Below are positions 12,523 to 24,528 of a stretch of 64,000 nt of DNA, one piece after another. Each line of letters starts with the position of its first letter. Within the stretch, counting starts at the first letter, position 1. The stretch is taken from contig JBAMJR010000002.1 of NCBI GenBank assembly GCA_038501785.1, positions 62,001 through 126,000 on the forward strand. The letters run 5' to 3'. This DNA is from Myoxocephalus aenaeus. Taxonomy: Eukaryota > Chordata > Actinopteri > Perciformes > Cottidae. The position numbers were made by a program, and so were the translations under genes. The notes beneath the pieces were generated by a model. It had not been told where the DNA came from and made no database searches. It worked only from the letters and a program-made list of their open reading frames with translations.

Positions 12523-12662
12523 GAGACGCCCTCGACAACAGCTTGGCATCACCGGGCACAGGAGACGAGGATGACCAGGACAAGAAGAGGCAGAAGAAAC
12601 GAGGCATCTTCCCCAAAGTAGCCACAAATATAATGAGAGCGTGGCTCTTCCAGCACCTTACG
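12523..12662 (+). CDS. MEIS2-like gene, homeodomain exon 1
   Basis: The 140-bp exon follows acceptor ...tctgatcgcag and completes the split glycine codon. It encodes DALDNSLASPGTGDEDD, QDKKRQKKRG, then IFPKVATNIMRAWLFQHLT, before donor gtaagg. This is the acidic stretch and the start of the TALE homeodomain (helix 1). SPGTGD and RQKKRG match MEIS2; MEIS1 has SPSTGD and RHKKRG. Compared with the mammalian protein the acidic stretch is two residues shorter (DEDDQDKKRQ against DDDDPDKDKKRQ). The exon ends in phase 0, so the next exon can start with H. Confidence 0.96.
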
Positions 12663-14187
12663 GTAAGGAAGTTTAGCTGTGGCATTGTATAGATTTCAAA
12701 CACAAAACATTTTCTTAACAGATGCCCTAATTAGATTTGAATTAATGCTAAAAATAAATGTTGTCTAACCCCAGCCCCTCCATCAGCCAACATCCAGGAA
12801 TGAGCCTTGGATAGATTTCCCGAAGGCATCCTGAAACTCAGTTCATCTCTGTTCCATTGTAAGAGAACAAAGCAAAGACAGACTCACATCTAAATGTCCT
12901 TCTTGAAATAGTAGTCCACAATTTGTACAGAAATCAACATCAGAAGCCTTTCATTCAGAAGTAGCAGCAGTATTTAGGAGTTTTGTAAGAAGAGACCTTT
13001 ACCTTTTATCCAAAGTCCAAAAGATACCACCACTGCCGCCTCATCAGTTGTTCTACCTCTCAGTTGTTTAGTTTGTAAAAGACCCATACAGGTCCTGTAC
13101 TCGGAGTAATCCCTTCTTTTCCAAAGCCCACCTTTAGATTTTCCAGATGAAAAAGGAGGATAATTGAATTATCCCCTCTCTGTTCCCCATTCCCTTTCAG
13201 GCCTAATTTGTTAAGCATAAGTGTTTGCCATGACAGGATGTGCCTATGAAAAGTGTGCAAAGGGACTTTGGCCTCTGAAAGGCCTATTGCAACACCCAAG
13301 CGATCAAGCATTCATCAGTCGTTGAGGGTGTGAAAAGAGCGGGATTATGTTTTGTCAGACGTTGCAGTGTGAGGCCGCCGTTGGAAGGCTGTTAGGGGGG
13401 CTGTTTCTGTCCACCACTAGCTGTAGTCTCCTGCTTTTGTTGTCCATTCTGAAGACCCTTAAAAGATCCCCTCTGAGTAAGCTATAGAGAAAGCAGCTGT
13501 GAAACGTTTTGATTCATTATATTATTCATTATTGGCCTATTAGCCTGGTCGTAACTGTTGGTTTCCATGCAACCCTGCATTTATCCACATTCAAGGAATG
13601 ATGCCAAAGAGTTTGGGGCGCAAACCTGGAATCCACTGAAGGTCACAAGTGTTGTGTCAAAGTCAGCTAAAATCTGATTGTGTTCACAGTTGAAATATAA
13701 GCTTGAATTGCCTGTTTATATGTAATGGACAAGCATCTATGACAACTTAAGTATCCCCTAATTAATCTAATTAGAACAAAAATGATTCTCCTTTTGAGAT
13801 TTGATTTGAGGGTTAAGAGTAATTTGTCACTTAACTGTCAGCCACCAAGCTGGGAGGGATGCTTTAAGTTGCCCCAAAATAGACCCTCAGTACAGATGTT
13901 TGTGTATTCGTGCACAATTTATTATGTGTCCATTTTTGCTCCTGTTTTTACTAATTGTTATATGCATATAACTATATATATCTGTTAGTGTGTTTTTATA
14001 GTATGTGTGTATGTGCATGCGTTGGTACTTTATAGCAGTGGTCCAAAACCTTTGTGACTTATGAATCCTTAGTAAAATGAAGCTGACTGGCCTGGTTTGG
14101 AATCACTGCTATTTAGTACAGTGCATGTGTGTATGCATTTGTATGCTTTTGTTTGAGCTTGTGTGTGTGTGTATTGATGCACATTTA
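12663..14187. other. Intron, no gene seen
   Basis: Unique sequence with few repeats. At about 14,037-14,109 the pair cagtggtccaaaacc / ggtttggaatcactg forms short inverted ends reminiscent of a tiny hAT derivative. I could not find a convincing target duplication, so it is only mentioned here. Confidence 0.45.
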
Positions 14188-14368
14188 TTCAGTTTATTTT
14201 GTATAGCCCAAAATCACAAATTACAAATTTGCCTCTGAGGGCTTTAATCTGTACACATACGACATCCCTGTCCCGGGACCTCACATCGGATCAGGAACAA
14301 CTTCCCCAAAAAAACAGGAAAAAGCCTTTCACAGGGAAAAAAGGAAGAAACCTTCAGGAGAGCAACAT
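14188..14368 (-). repeat. L2-type LINE 3' tail, short copy
   Basis: Third short copy of the tail: cagtttattttgtatagccc, then aaatcacaaattacaaattt, gacatccctgtcccgggacc and tcacatcggatcagga. Orientation is opposite to the 8937 copy. It is directly followed by a (GT)n tract. Confidence 0.8.
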
Positions 14369-14370
14369 TT

Positions 14371-14439
<69 letters not shown>

Positions 14440-14440
14440 C
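14371..14440. repeat. (GT)n microsatellite
   Basis: Long uninterrupted GT run ending in gcgcgcgc, adjoining the L2 tail. Polymorphic length is to be expected. Confidence 0.95.
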
Positions 14441-14612
14441 TAAGCCTGAAAAGCAGTTAAAAAATTAAGTACTTTGAAGCTCATCCTTCACCGATAACCA
14501 TAGGAGATGGCTGCTGGCCTGACAGCAGCAGAATGGGGACTGGCCCGCGACCCTGCTCTCTGTACAAGGATCACCTCTGTCTACCATCTGCCGCCTTCCT
14601 CCCACTGTCTCT

Positions 14613-14736
14613 CTTACACACACGTAAACACACACGCTCGCACACGTAAACACACACGCTCGCACACACACACACACACACACACGTAAACACACACGCT
14701 CGCACACACACTCACACACACTCGCACACACAAAAG
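14613..14736. repeat. CA-rich minisatellite
   Basis: Repeats of gtaaacacacacgctcgcac mixed with (CA)n. The apparent open frames here, rich in CVC/RVC or THT, are products of the repeat. Confidence 0.9.
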
Positions 14737-15115
14737 GTACCAGGCAGGGCCGGAGGACAGGGAAACGGAGCAAGGCAGGGAGGGGTTGGGGGGTGACAGG
14801 GGGCCTAACCTTATCAGGGCCTCAAACAAAAGCCACCATTGTGCCTCTTTATATTCCACCCGATCATGTATCAAGCAATATCAAATAATGTCAAATACTG
14901 TCACACGCTTTTAGCATGAAGTGTTCGGGGGGGCCAAACTTAGGGTCAGCCTCTGTTTTTCCAGAGCCAACTGCCACAGAATATGATTACACTTCCTGGG
15001 TAGAACGTTTTTCTTGAAGTACACAAGCCTGCACTATATGACTATGGATAATTGCAAGCTGTTTTTGACTTTAGCCTTTATGTTAATATTTTTTTATTTA
15101 TTGAATGCACTCTGA

Positions 15116-16146
<1,031 letters not shown>

Positions 16147-16205
16147 GTTCATCAATGCAAGGAGGAGAATAGTCCAACCTATGATTGACCAGTCCAACAG
16201 AACAG
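16147..16205 (+). CDS. MEIS2-like gene, homeodomain exon 3
   Basis: The 59-bp exon completes W and encodes FINARRRIVQPMIDQSNRT, ending with one base of the next codon. WFINARRR is the DNA-recognition helix; isoleucine at homeodomain position 50 is typical of MEIS and other TALE proteins. Threonine replaces the alanine usual in MEIS1/2 SNRA and matches the residue I recall for MEIS3, but the rest of the protein argues against MEIS3. Donor gtaaag. Confidence 0.98.
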
Positions 16206-16508
16206 GTAAAGCTGCAGTTGATTACATGTTCAATGTACTAAATACTTCCTTCCATTCCAGACTGATCAGTTGAAACTAAATGTAAACCGTGCTGTCTTAC
16301 TAATATCACTTGTTAAATCCAAGGAAGGATTTTCAGACAGTATGTAAACTGAGACAGGTTATGTATCAGAGGAGTCAACCTGAAGGCTTTTGGAGAATGG
16401 ATTGCATGAAGGAGCTGCAGAATGAAGAGGTGGCGTTTGGTGTGAAGCAGAGTGATTGAACTCTGGGTTGCTCACTATGACAATCTTGCTTCTCCTCTAC
16501 TCTCACAG

Positions 16509-16598
16509 TGAGTCAGGGTACAACTTACAGTCCAGATGGCCAGCCAATGGGAGGCTTTGTTATTGATGGGCAGCAGCACATGGGTCTCCGACCTGGAG
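16509..16598 (+). CDS. MEIS2-like gene, C-terminal exon
   Basis: The 90-bp exon after acceptor ctctcacag reads VSQGTTYSPDGQPMGGF, VIDGQQHMGLRPG and a split G, donor gtgagc. It is the proline/glycine-rich C-terminal activation tail. Mammalian MEIS2 can also use an acceptor 21 bases upstream that adds seven residues (GFLLDPS). The 21 bases here read as intron with no second AG, so that variant seems absent. DGQPMGGF is nearer MEIS1, YSP nearer MEIS2, so paralogue assignment from this exon alone would be ambiguous. Confidence 0.95.
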
Positions 16599-17163
16599 GT
16601 GAGCAAGATCCCATACATTTATCAAAGGGCAAAATCTCTGTAATTATTTTTTGTTTGTGGTCAGCTGAGTTTCAAACAAAACTCTATCTCTGTCTTTTAA
16701 GCACTCTCCATATTTACAGACAACGTGTCATTTAGGTGTCTGTTTTTCTGTTGGCAACATTTCAGAGATGACCCCACTTACGCATCTCAGGATTTATGTC
16801 CATTGGCATCGCTTGGTGTCAATCAGGACGTATTATGTCCTTTCTGTACCAATGCAGAAAGTAAAGATGTGTGTTCTTTGTTTTCTACAGAAAACGGGAG
16901 GATGAATTTGCTTTTTTACACTTTCATTAACACTGTCAACATTCATTTATTACATGATTCCTGATCATTTTAGCCTTTTCTGTATTTTTTTATTCTCATG
17001 TTTTACAGCTTGACAGATCATTTGATCTATTGCCCACCAACATCGTTTTAAAACTATTGCTATCCACTCTCAGTTTTTGGACCTGTGTATTTCTAAAACC
17101 ATGTGTACAGCCATGAATGCAGACATAACAGGTTATTCATAGCCACTTAGCCTGACAGTCCAA
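16599..17163. other. Intron, unique part
   Basis: No coding or repeat recognised before the hAT element. The last eight bases (17156-17163, cagtccaa) are the left target duplication of that element. Confidence 0.6.
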
Positions 17164-17338
17164 TAGGGCTGTCAACGAATAATCGAAATTCGAATATATA
17201 TTCGAATAGTTGTTAAAAACAGAATTTCGAATGTGAAAATTTATATTCGAATGTAAAAAAAAAAAAAAAAAAAAAGTATTTCGGAGGATAATTATCGTAA
17301 ATCTGGCAACCCCCGCCGCGGCCGCGATGAAGTGTCCT

Positions 17339-17386
<48 letters not shown>

Positions 17387-18037
17387 CGAGCCGTTCGGGG
17401 CAGAGTCTATGACCCGGAGCAGACGTGAAGCTGGTTGAGGCTTTCACGGGGTTCTACTGTTGTTTTGGCGTAGGCTACGACCCACAGTAGCCTGTTCTAT
17501 GTTCCCTTAATAAACACCCTATAAGCCATCTAACGTCTCGTAGCTTTCCTGACCCAGGGTCGCTACACTATGTAAGCTAGAGTTAGCTTACCATTCAACG
17601 ACAAGCAACTTGAGGCCACATCTCCAGAATGTGCACCCAAGAGAATATGGCATAAAATGTGGAACTTCAGCGAAACAGACACGTCTGGATGTATTTTGCG
17701 CCGTCCGCCACAAGTTCGTTGTCTGCGGCACGACAGGAGGCCTGCACGCAAAAATTGATTTCGTTCGTATGCAAGGACATGAGGGCTTCAGGGAGTTCTG
17801 TGAACCACTGGAACCGAGGTACCTTATCCCTGATCAGCACTCGGCATGTGTTTATTGTTGCCGTTCATTTAAACCGCTATGCGCGACCGACGGTGCGGTG
17901 CGGGAGGGGAGAAGAAGAGAGTGAACACCTAAACTGAAGAATTTTGTATTTACACATATATTCGAATATGTTCGAATATATGTGTTTTTTTAAAGGGAAT
18001 ATTCGAACGTCATTTTTTAGCAATTTTGACAGCCCTA
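17164..18037 (+). mobile_element. hAT deletion derivative with ZBED-like transposase remnants
   Basis: Perfect 12-bp inverted ends (tagggctgtcaa at 17164, ttgacagcccta to 18037) are flanked by an exact 8-bp duplication cagtccaa (17156-17163 and 18038-18045), the hAT signature. Inside are subterminal attcgaata repeats, an A-run, a (GT)n tract (about 17344-17384), and decayed coding on the + strand. Near 17610 a frame reads RPHLQNVHPREY, like the HL...HP.EY end of a BED zinc finger. Near 17757-17850 IDFVRMQGHEGFREF and CEPLEPRYLIP resemble the F..V...GFR.L...L.P.Y..P block of ZBED-type hAT transposases. The catalytic core is missing, so it is non-autonomous. Confidence 0.9.
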
Positions 18038-18045
18038 CAGTCCAA

Positions 18046-19411
18046 GTTAAAACAAATCATCTTCACTTACAGTTGTCAAGGTAAGCAAATGTAGACTAAC
18101 CATGTTCTGTTGTTAGGAAGCATGTTGGTGTGATCAATCTGAGTTATGCTTTTGCAATTTCAGAGCTGGCCCTGACCAATTTTGTGCCATAGGAAAGATT
18201 TTAGCTGACACTTAAAAGACAAAGACAGTATTTCTGAAAATTATGTTGTAGGTTTTTCTTTAACCGGAATAGTCTTTCAAACTTTCCCTGATGAATTTAA
18301 GGTGGAGGGAGCTGATGTTATGATGCATTCCATGGAATCAGGGAGATGGACAATATCTTATGGTCAGAAAATAATATCTGGTTTGCAGCAATAACTCTAG
18401 TTATTTATTAGCTATTAGGATTACGCGTGGGTTGATGCTGCAGGCGAACCCAGAAAATAGGGCCTATTTAATAGGATACACAGTTAAGTTGATGTGGGTG
18501 GTAATATTTAGATATAATAGTGTTAGAATATTATTAGTATAAGTTATAAATTGATGGTGCCCCTATCATTGGCCTATACCACCTATGCCTTGGACCAGCT
18601 TGGCCCAATAGTCTTTGAATAAAGTGGAAAAATAACCTCTCCTGTCTGCCAAAGGTCAAAGAGGAGGCATAAACACACTGCAGTGTTTAATGAAAAACAA
18701 CTGATTTTAGTTCATCAGTGGAACTGCACTTTAAACTTACAAATCTGTTGAAGGTCTTTATTTTCACTCAAGAAAAATTGATACTGAACTCTGAAGGACC
18801 TATAACGATAGTTTCCTTCCAGACCCTGTGTCTACGTTTCAAAGTTGCAAGAATCACCCTGACCAAAAGGAAAAATTACCAATTCAAAACAATACTATAC
18901 TGAGATAATAGTGCATGTTTTATGCAGTCCTCTATATATAACAGTCCTCTCTATATAAGGTTCCAGTCATTAACAAACACACACCAAAATGATTGTACGT
19001 ACTTATAATCATAACCAAGAAATCAAAACATTTGAATGTATCTTTCAGTAGCCTGTGAACATTTCTAATGTTCAAGAGAATATTGAGTCTTTGTCAAATC
19101 AATTCCAAGGTTTTGTTAAAAGAATACCCCAATCAAATAAACTCTGGGTTTGTGGAATCCCTGTCTCTGTTATTTTACTCTACTTTTGTTTCCAGTACAG
19201 ACACAAAAGCTTTCATACATACAATACGTAAACACACAAAAACTAAAGAAGAAGATTATCTTTGTTGCGGTATTTTTATGTTTTCTGTTAGCATCAAAGC
19301 TGAAGCTAGTACATACACTTTTACTGGACAGAAGCTGTTATCATCATCATCATCATCATCATGTTCTGAGGGGTCTGCAATCTTTAATCTTGCTTTTACT
19401 CCTCATTCCAG
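18046..19411. other. Intron, no other gene
   Basis: Unique AT-rich sequence with a short (ATC)n at about 19338-19361. The open frames at 19068-19484 and 19150-19470 are longer than expected only because they run into the real MEIS exon at 19412. Confidence 0.6.
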
Positions 19412-19508
19412 GGCCGATGGGTGGCATGGGTATGAACATGGGCATGGACGGGCAGTGGCACTACATGTAAATCCACTCCACTGAGGCGAGCCTGAAAAAC
19501 AGGGCGAA
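19412..19508 (+). CDS. MEIS2-like gene, last coding exon and start of 3'UTR
   Basis: Acceptor ctcattccag. Completes G and reads PMGGMGMNMGMDGQWHYM with stop TAA ending at 19470. The GMDGQWHYM end is MEIS2-like (MEIS1 has GMEGQWHYM). After the stop, 38 bases lead to a strong donor (gcgaa/gtaagt) at 19509. This agrees with MEIS genes, where the exon with this stop is spliced to a further exon that is either 3'UTR or, if this exon is skipped, an alternative C-terminus. Coding sequence: 19412-19470. Confidence 0.96.
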
Positions 19509-19637
19509 GTAAGTAGTCCCGTCTTTGTCTTCATTTACTCACTTCTCCTCCACTGCTTTCATTCATATTTCTACTCTATTCCTCAACTCCCTTTATAATC
19601 TAATGCTGATTGAAAAAATGACAAATTTTTCCAGCTA

Positions 19638-20004
19638 CCGTACTTTTCGGGTTATAAGCCGCTACTACCTTCGGTCAGTGTCCCCGACAGCTCCCCGCTG
19701 TAGCCAGCTGGGGCTCCTGCTAGCGCTCCGTCACTTCCCCGCTAACTTCCGCTAGCTCCCTGAAAACCACCGAAGGTAGCAGGACCAGGCTCGACACCCA
19801 ACTTGGGCAGAGGGGACGCGGGCAGTAGCAGCAGCAGCGGGCAGTAGCAGCAGCAGTGGCCGGTAGCAGCAGAAGCGCTAGCTAGCAGCGCTACTAGCAG
19901 CGCTACTAGCAGCGCTACTAGCAGCGCTACTAGCAGCGCTACTAGCTTGCTACAGCGGGGACACTGATCAGCCGTAGGAGCGGCTTGTAACCCGAAAAGT
20001 ACGG
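19638..20004. mobile_element. Long-TIR MITE with TA target, Tc1/mariner-like
   Basis: Ends ccgtacttttcgggttataa and ttgtaacccgaaaagtacgg are inverted, and TA dinucleotides flank them (19636-19637, 20005-20006). The inverted similarity extends inward about 60 bases (agccgct...cagtgtccccg against its complement). The centre is a cag/cgg-rich stretch plus about five tandem gctactagcagc units. No coding. A TA target fits Tc1/mariner but does not prove it. Confidence 0.75.
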
Positions 20005-20006
20005 TA

Positions 20007-20647
20007 GATCTTTGCTGGAGTGACTTGCATCTGCGACTGTGGCTCAGTGTATGTATCAGTGTGAAAGTGCAATGAGTGGTCTAGAGACTAGAAAAACCCA
20101 TTCATGTTAATGCAACAAAATATATTCACAGAAGTGGATGATCTTGTTGTTACTACAGAATTTTCACTCAACATGGTGGCTCTTTGATTAATTGCGATTC
20201 AGATAACTAGATAGTTTTGCTAGTGGACTGCTACAATGCCATTTATCCCCAAACAGACATCATCTGACCAATAGCCCCCCTGTATAGTCACACTACATTA
20301 AACAGTTATGCCCACCAGTTAGTTCACTTTCAGCCCTACATGTATTCACTTTTACTGAGAAAGACAAAAAAAGGAAAGACTGTCAATGTTCAGCTTTGGG
20401 AAAGAAGGAGATACGGGACAAGATGAAGATAGAAAAAGAGAGGTGATGGAGATGAGAAAGGAAGAGCAGGTTCTGCCCACTGTGCCCAGGATAGCATTAC
20501 TATCATGCTGCTCAAGAAATACATTCACAGTTCACATCACAACCTGTGAGGATACTGCTTTTTAGGATTTCATTTCTTAAGAATGATTCCAGTTTATTGC
20601 AACTTGGCGTTTGTTGTCATAGTTTGACCTTTATATCTGTCAGTAAA
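20007..20647. other. 3'UTR intron, no feature
   Basis: Unique AT-rich sequence; nothing recognised. Confidence 0.5.
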
Positions 20648-20897
20648 ATGGTAAATGGACTTGTACTTATATGAACTTTTCTAGTCTTCCAACCACTCGA
20701 AGCTTTAACATACATTTCATCATTCAACCATTCACACCCATTCATACACGGATGGGAGGAGTTACCCCATCAGGAGTATCTAATATTCCAACATTCACAC
20801 ACCGTAGGAACAGCAACAGGAGCAATTTAGGGTTAAGTATCTTGCCCAAGGACACGTCGACATGGACTGCCTTCAAACCGCTGATCCTCTGATTGAT
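20648..20897 (+). repeat. Dispersed teleost repeat of unassigned family
   Basis: Runs from aatggtaaatggacttgtac through attcacacccattcataca, tcaggagcaattt-like ggagcaatttagggttaag, tatcttgcccaaggacac to ccgctgatcctctgattga. I recognise this as a widespread fish repeat from its characteristic tcttgcccaaggacac core, but cannot name the class. Confidence 0.65.
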
Positions 20898-22953
20898 GGA
20901 CAGTTGCCTCAGTATTAGTCATCTTAGAATGATTTGCTTGAATGATTGTCTAGCTATGATCAAAGGGAGCCGATTCTGGCAATTTTATGAACATTGTGCG
21001 GACCAATGTCCCCCTGTTCCTGGATCTCATCAGATAACCTGGTGATATAACACAGGACCAAAGCAACCAGTTTGAGTTTTAATGTATTAATTATCTTTCC
21101 ACCAGCATTTTGAATATATAGATTATGGTATATATACAGTCAGCTGTGTGCATCTTTGACTTCGGAAAGAACATTTTAAATATTAATAATATAAAAAAAA
21201 CACAGTGTGGGAAACCCATCTCCTTCACTCTATCTCCATAACACTTTAACTTTTTCTCTCCATCGGCTGTATCCTCCTCTTCCCACATTTTTATTTTCCT
21301 CCATCTCCTTTCCCCTGGCAATCTGATTAAGAATCGGGGTACTATTCCCCTCCTCCAGCCTCTATCAGCTCCCCACCACCGCTGACAGTTCTCAAATCAA
21401 GATGTATCGCATGCCGGAGGCACCCGAGCACAGAGAATTTTATTTAACGCCCACTCTCCACTGCTCAATGAGCCACGCTGTAATGACACTTACCTTGATT
21501 AATAGAGCTCTTTATATGTAAATAGGAGCTGCATTTGCTTCATTTTTTTTTCACTGTGGCCAATTTTCACCAACACAGCCCCCTCTTCCCTGTCTGATAA
21601 TTCCCCCAGCTTCGCTAATGAAGTTCAAAGAGCAGATTATGACGGTTCATCTAAAAAAATAAATTAATAAATACATCTATCTGCATAGTGACATCAAGCT
21701 CTGAGTAAATGCTGTCTATATGTTTTGGAGGAGTATTTAATCTAATTTTTTCTCATTGACGGACCATTGACTTGTTACAGTAATAGCTCAGTAGAGCCGG
21801 ATGTTTTTGCTTCCCCTAATTTGATCTGTGGCGAGAGCGTATGCTGACTGCAGCAGTAAATCTCCCCTGGACTGCAGGAAGGAAGAGAGCCATGTTTAAA
21901 GTAATATGGGGGTTTTCTATGCACGATAAAGCCTGAGCCATAACATTTAACCATTATGGAATACATGACTGAATTTGCACTACTTTACTCTCCCTCTGCT
22001 GCACAATACAGCTGAGTCCACAATATGCTTTATTTAATATTGCACATCTCGAGTTTACATGTTTGTGCGAGAACATCTGGATGAGTTCATTTCAAAAGCA
22101 ACATGACGGAAGAGGGATGAGGTCTAAAGGATTTTTCTAAGTACCTCTTGGATACATATTTCTTTTAATGAGATTAAGTGATCCAAAAATAATCTTCAAT
22201 CGAGGTCCTCTTTTCAACTGCATCCCATGGTCTTCATCAGCGGATGGAGGAATTATTGCATAACAACATCCTCTACGCTTCATACTTTCAGTAAGTTAGA
22301 TGATGACAATTTAACTTAAGTATCACCCTGACAGCAAAGCAAAGTCCATCCACTAAGAAAGATTGTAGAAGAAGTTGAAAGATTCAGTAAAAGTTCGTAA
22401 GTGGACCTTACGGTAGAATTCCCTTTTTAACATCCCCACCTCACCCATAAACACACATCAACCAGACAAATGATTTAATTTGTAGTCATGAATAAATAAA
22501 GCACATAGGAGACAAAACAGTTACATTATGGGTTCAGTTTATCTGCTTTCCCCTAAATTAAAAAGTGTTGTCACATAAGAAAGAATTTCAGAATTGTATA
22601 GAATAGTTTTCCTAGAACTGCTATTCATGCTGTGGTTATTGATGTTGGCAGACGCAAGACTATTCAGGTGGAAAATACTATAGCTGGTGTAAGCTAAAGT
22701 GAGTCCCATTTGCTTATGTATTATGAAAACATAAGACAACTGAAGAGTGTCAGTTTTTATTAAATGGCTCAGCAAAACCTCAGAATATCTGCTATACACA
22801 CAGAATTTTTATTATCTGCAAAAACAAAGGCACTTAATTACTCTCAACTTTGATGTCTCTATAATGTTGGGGTTTGGGGACTGCCAGGCATCTTGAATCA
22901 GACCTGGACTTACGTGTGCTAACCTCTGTCTTCTGTCCTCTGTGTGTGCCCAG
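20898..22953. other. 3'UTR intron with possible conserved non-coding block
   Basis: No repeat or exon is recognised. About 21,400-22,060 contains long stretches with homeobox-type AT cores (gattaatagagctc, atttaacgccc, ttgattaatag, gctaatgaagttc), without simple repeats. This is the kind of sequence often conserved around MEIS genes. It is an impression only. Confidence 0.4.
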
Positions 22954-23378
22954 GCCTCCATGTTGGCTCAGGGATCATCTTCATCTTGCTGTGGAGCTCC
23001 GAGCTGCACGTCAAACCCATCTGACCGTTCACCCACTTGAACACTTCCACCTCACCTTGCCTGAGCTCGCACGGTGCGCGCCTGTAGAGCATCACCATGG
23101 AAACGCCTGAGCTCTGCACCAGAGGTCGCCCACAAACTTTGAACTTAAACGGAACAGAGACTCTGAGCTCTAGGCTACACACAACCGTACAGCATCAGGC
23201 TTTTGCACGCCACTTCCTGATGAACAGAAGCAGTTCGACTCATCTCCTTTTCTTTTTTAAATTATTTATTTATTTTTCTAAAACGACGGACCAAGGGGAA
23301 GACAACTTTCCTTCTCCTTTTCTTATTTCCAAATTAAATGCCTGATGCCCATCTCCTCCGGGAAAATATTGTACAAAG

Positions 23379-23380
<2 letters not shown>

Positions 23381-23456
<76 letters not shown>
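23381..23456. repeat. (CA)n microsatellite
   Basis: About 37 uninterrupted CA units within the inferred 3'UTR exon. Confidence 0.95.
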
Positions 23457-23457
<1 letters not shown>

Positions 23458-23832
23458 AAAACAAGACCCACTGTGAATATCTTTCTAAAAAATTATGAGG
23501 ACTCATGAGTGTTTTAATTGTTGTGCTGTATAGATGGTGCTTTTATTTTGGCTGTTTCTACCCACGCTTGTAATCACTCGATGTTAGAGAGCTTTTACCA
23601 CTGACATGTTTTTAAAATCCCAACTCAAATCATGATGTTTAAAGGAAAACAAAATATCTGAATGTTTTTTGTTCTTCATGCACTGCATCTCTTTCTTCTG
23701 TTTTATTTTAGCTACTTGTGTTGTTATAAATTGGAAATGAAGACATGACTTAATGGTGATTGAGTTCCATTTTTGACAATGTTTTGAATAGTTTTTAGCA
23801 CCAAAACACAGAGAAGTCTGCACTAAAACCAA

Positions 23833-23838
23833 AATAAA
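23833..23838 (+). terminator. Poly(A) signal AATAAA
   Basis: Canonical hexamer, followed about 35 bases later by a T-rich run (gggttttttaatgtg) that could be the downstream element. It is the best candidate for the end of the MEIS2-like transcript, though earlier or later sites are possible. Confidence 0.5.
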
Positions 23839-23860
23839 GAGTAATTGAGGAAGATAAAAA

Positions 23861-24471
23861 GGCTTCGGTAAAGGGTTTTTTAATGTGAAGAGCAGATGGC
23901 CGGCCTGATTCGAATTGTTTCCGTTTTGTTATTTTCTTGCAGGCTCACTTTAAAAACCCGAAGAGAAAGGTCAGGTAGGCGTTGGAGAAAATGGTTTAAC
24001 CAACGAGATTAGTTGGTGGAGCAGGTCACGTAGCAGCTCTGGTTCGATAGGAGACGGGATTGCAGTTGTCTCGCGTTATTCGATTGATGGTGACAGGAAT
24101 GATGGATGGCCTGGATACTAAATTCAAGAAAATCAGAGCGATGTCGGAGGCTGCAGCGGCCGGCAGTTTTTACTAAAACGTGTTTATATTTACTCTGCTG
24201 GCATGGTTCGGTGCATATGTGCAGGTATGAGACACGGAGAGACAAATATTTAGCCAGAGAACAAATAATCCCTTAGTTTTGTTTTTATCTAGGGTACAAA
24301 TTAATAAATAAATATATATATAAATAAATAAATAAATAAAGGCAGCGGAGCTCCGGTTCATTCATCACCGTCAGCCTGTAACGATCCTCTGCGGTGTGTA
24401 TTGACGGCGCAGCGGCAGTCAGAGACGGGCAGACTGAATAGGAGCTGGAGAAGGCCTAAATGGGCCTTTTG

Positions 24472-24528
<57 letters not shown>

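Larger units (their letters stand above)
22954..23860 (+). other. Inferred MEIS2-like terminal exon, 3'UTR
   Basis: A good acceptor (tctgtgtgtgcccag) ends at 22953 and a poly(A) signal lies at 23833-23838. If spliced from donor 19509 the exon is all 3'UTR. If exon 19412 is skipped, the phase left by exon 16509-16598 reads GLHVGSGIIFILLWSSEL and stops after 23 codons, against a tail of about 90 residues in the mammalian isoform. The exon contains a long (CA)n at about 23381-23456. The boundaries are inferred from signals, with no transcript evidence. Confidence 0.55.

Noticed and set aside
14037..14109. Mini hAT element with cagtggt ends
   Set aside because: The ends are only loosely inverted and no 8-bp duplication was found.
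14199..14874. Overlapping frames rich in valine/cysteine or threonine/histidine
   Set aside because: They are produced by (GT)n and CA-rich minisatellites.
16147..16598. Assignment as meis1 or meis3
   Set aside because: The C-terminal exon has MEIS1-like positions and SNRT matches MEIS3, but RQKKRG, SPGTGD, NPASWRD and GMDGQWHYM together favour MEIS2.
23270..23506. Open frame through the (CA)n tract
   Set aside because: Microsatellite translation inside the inferred 3'UTR.
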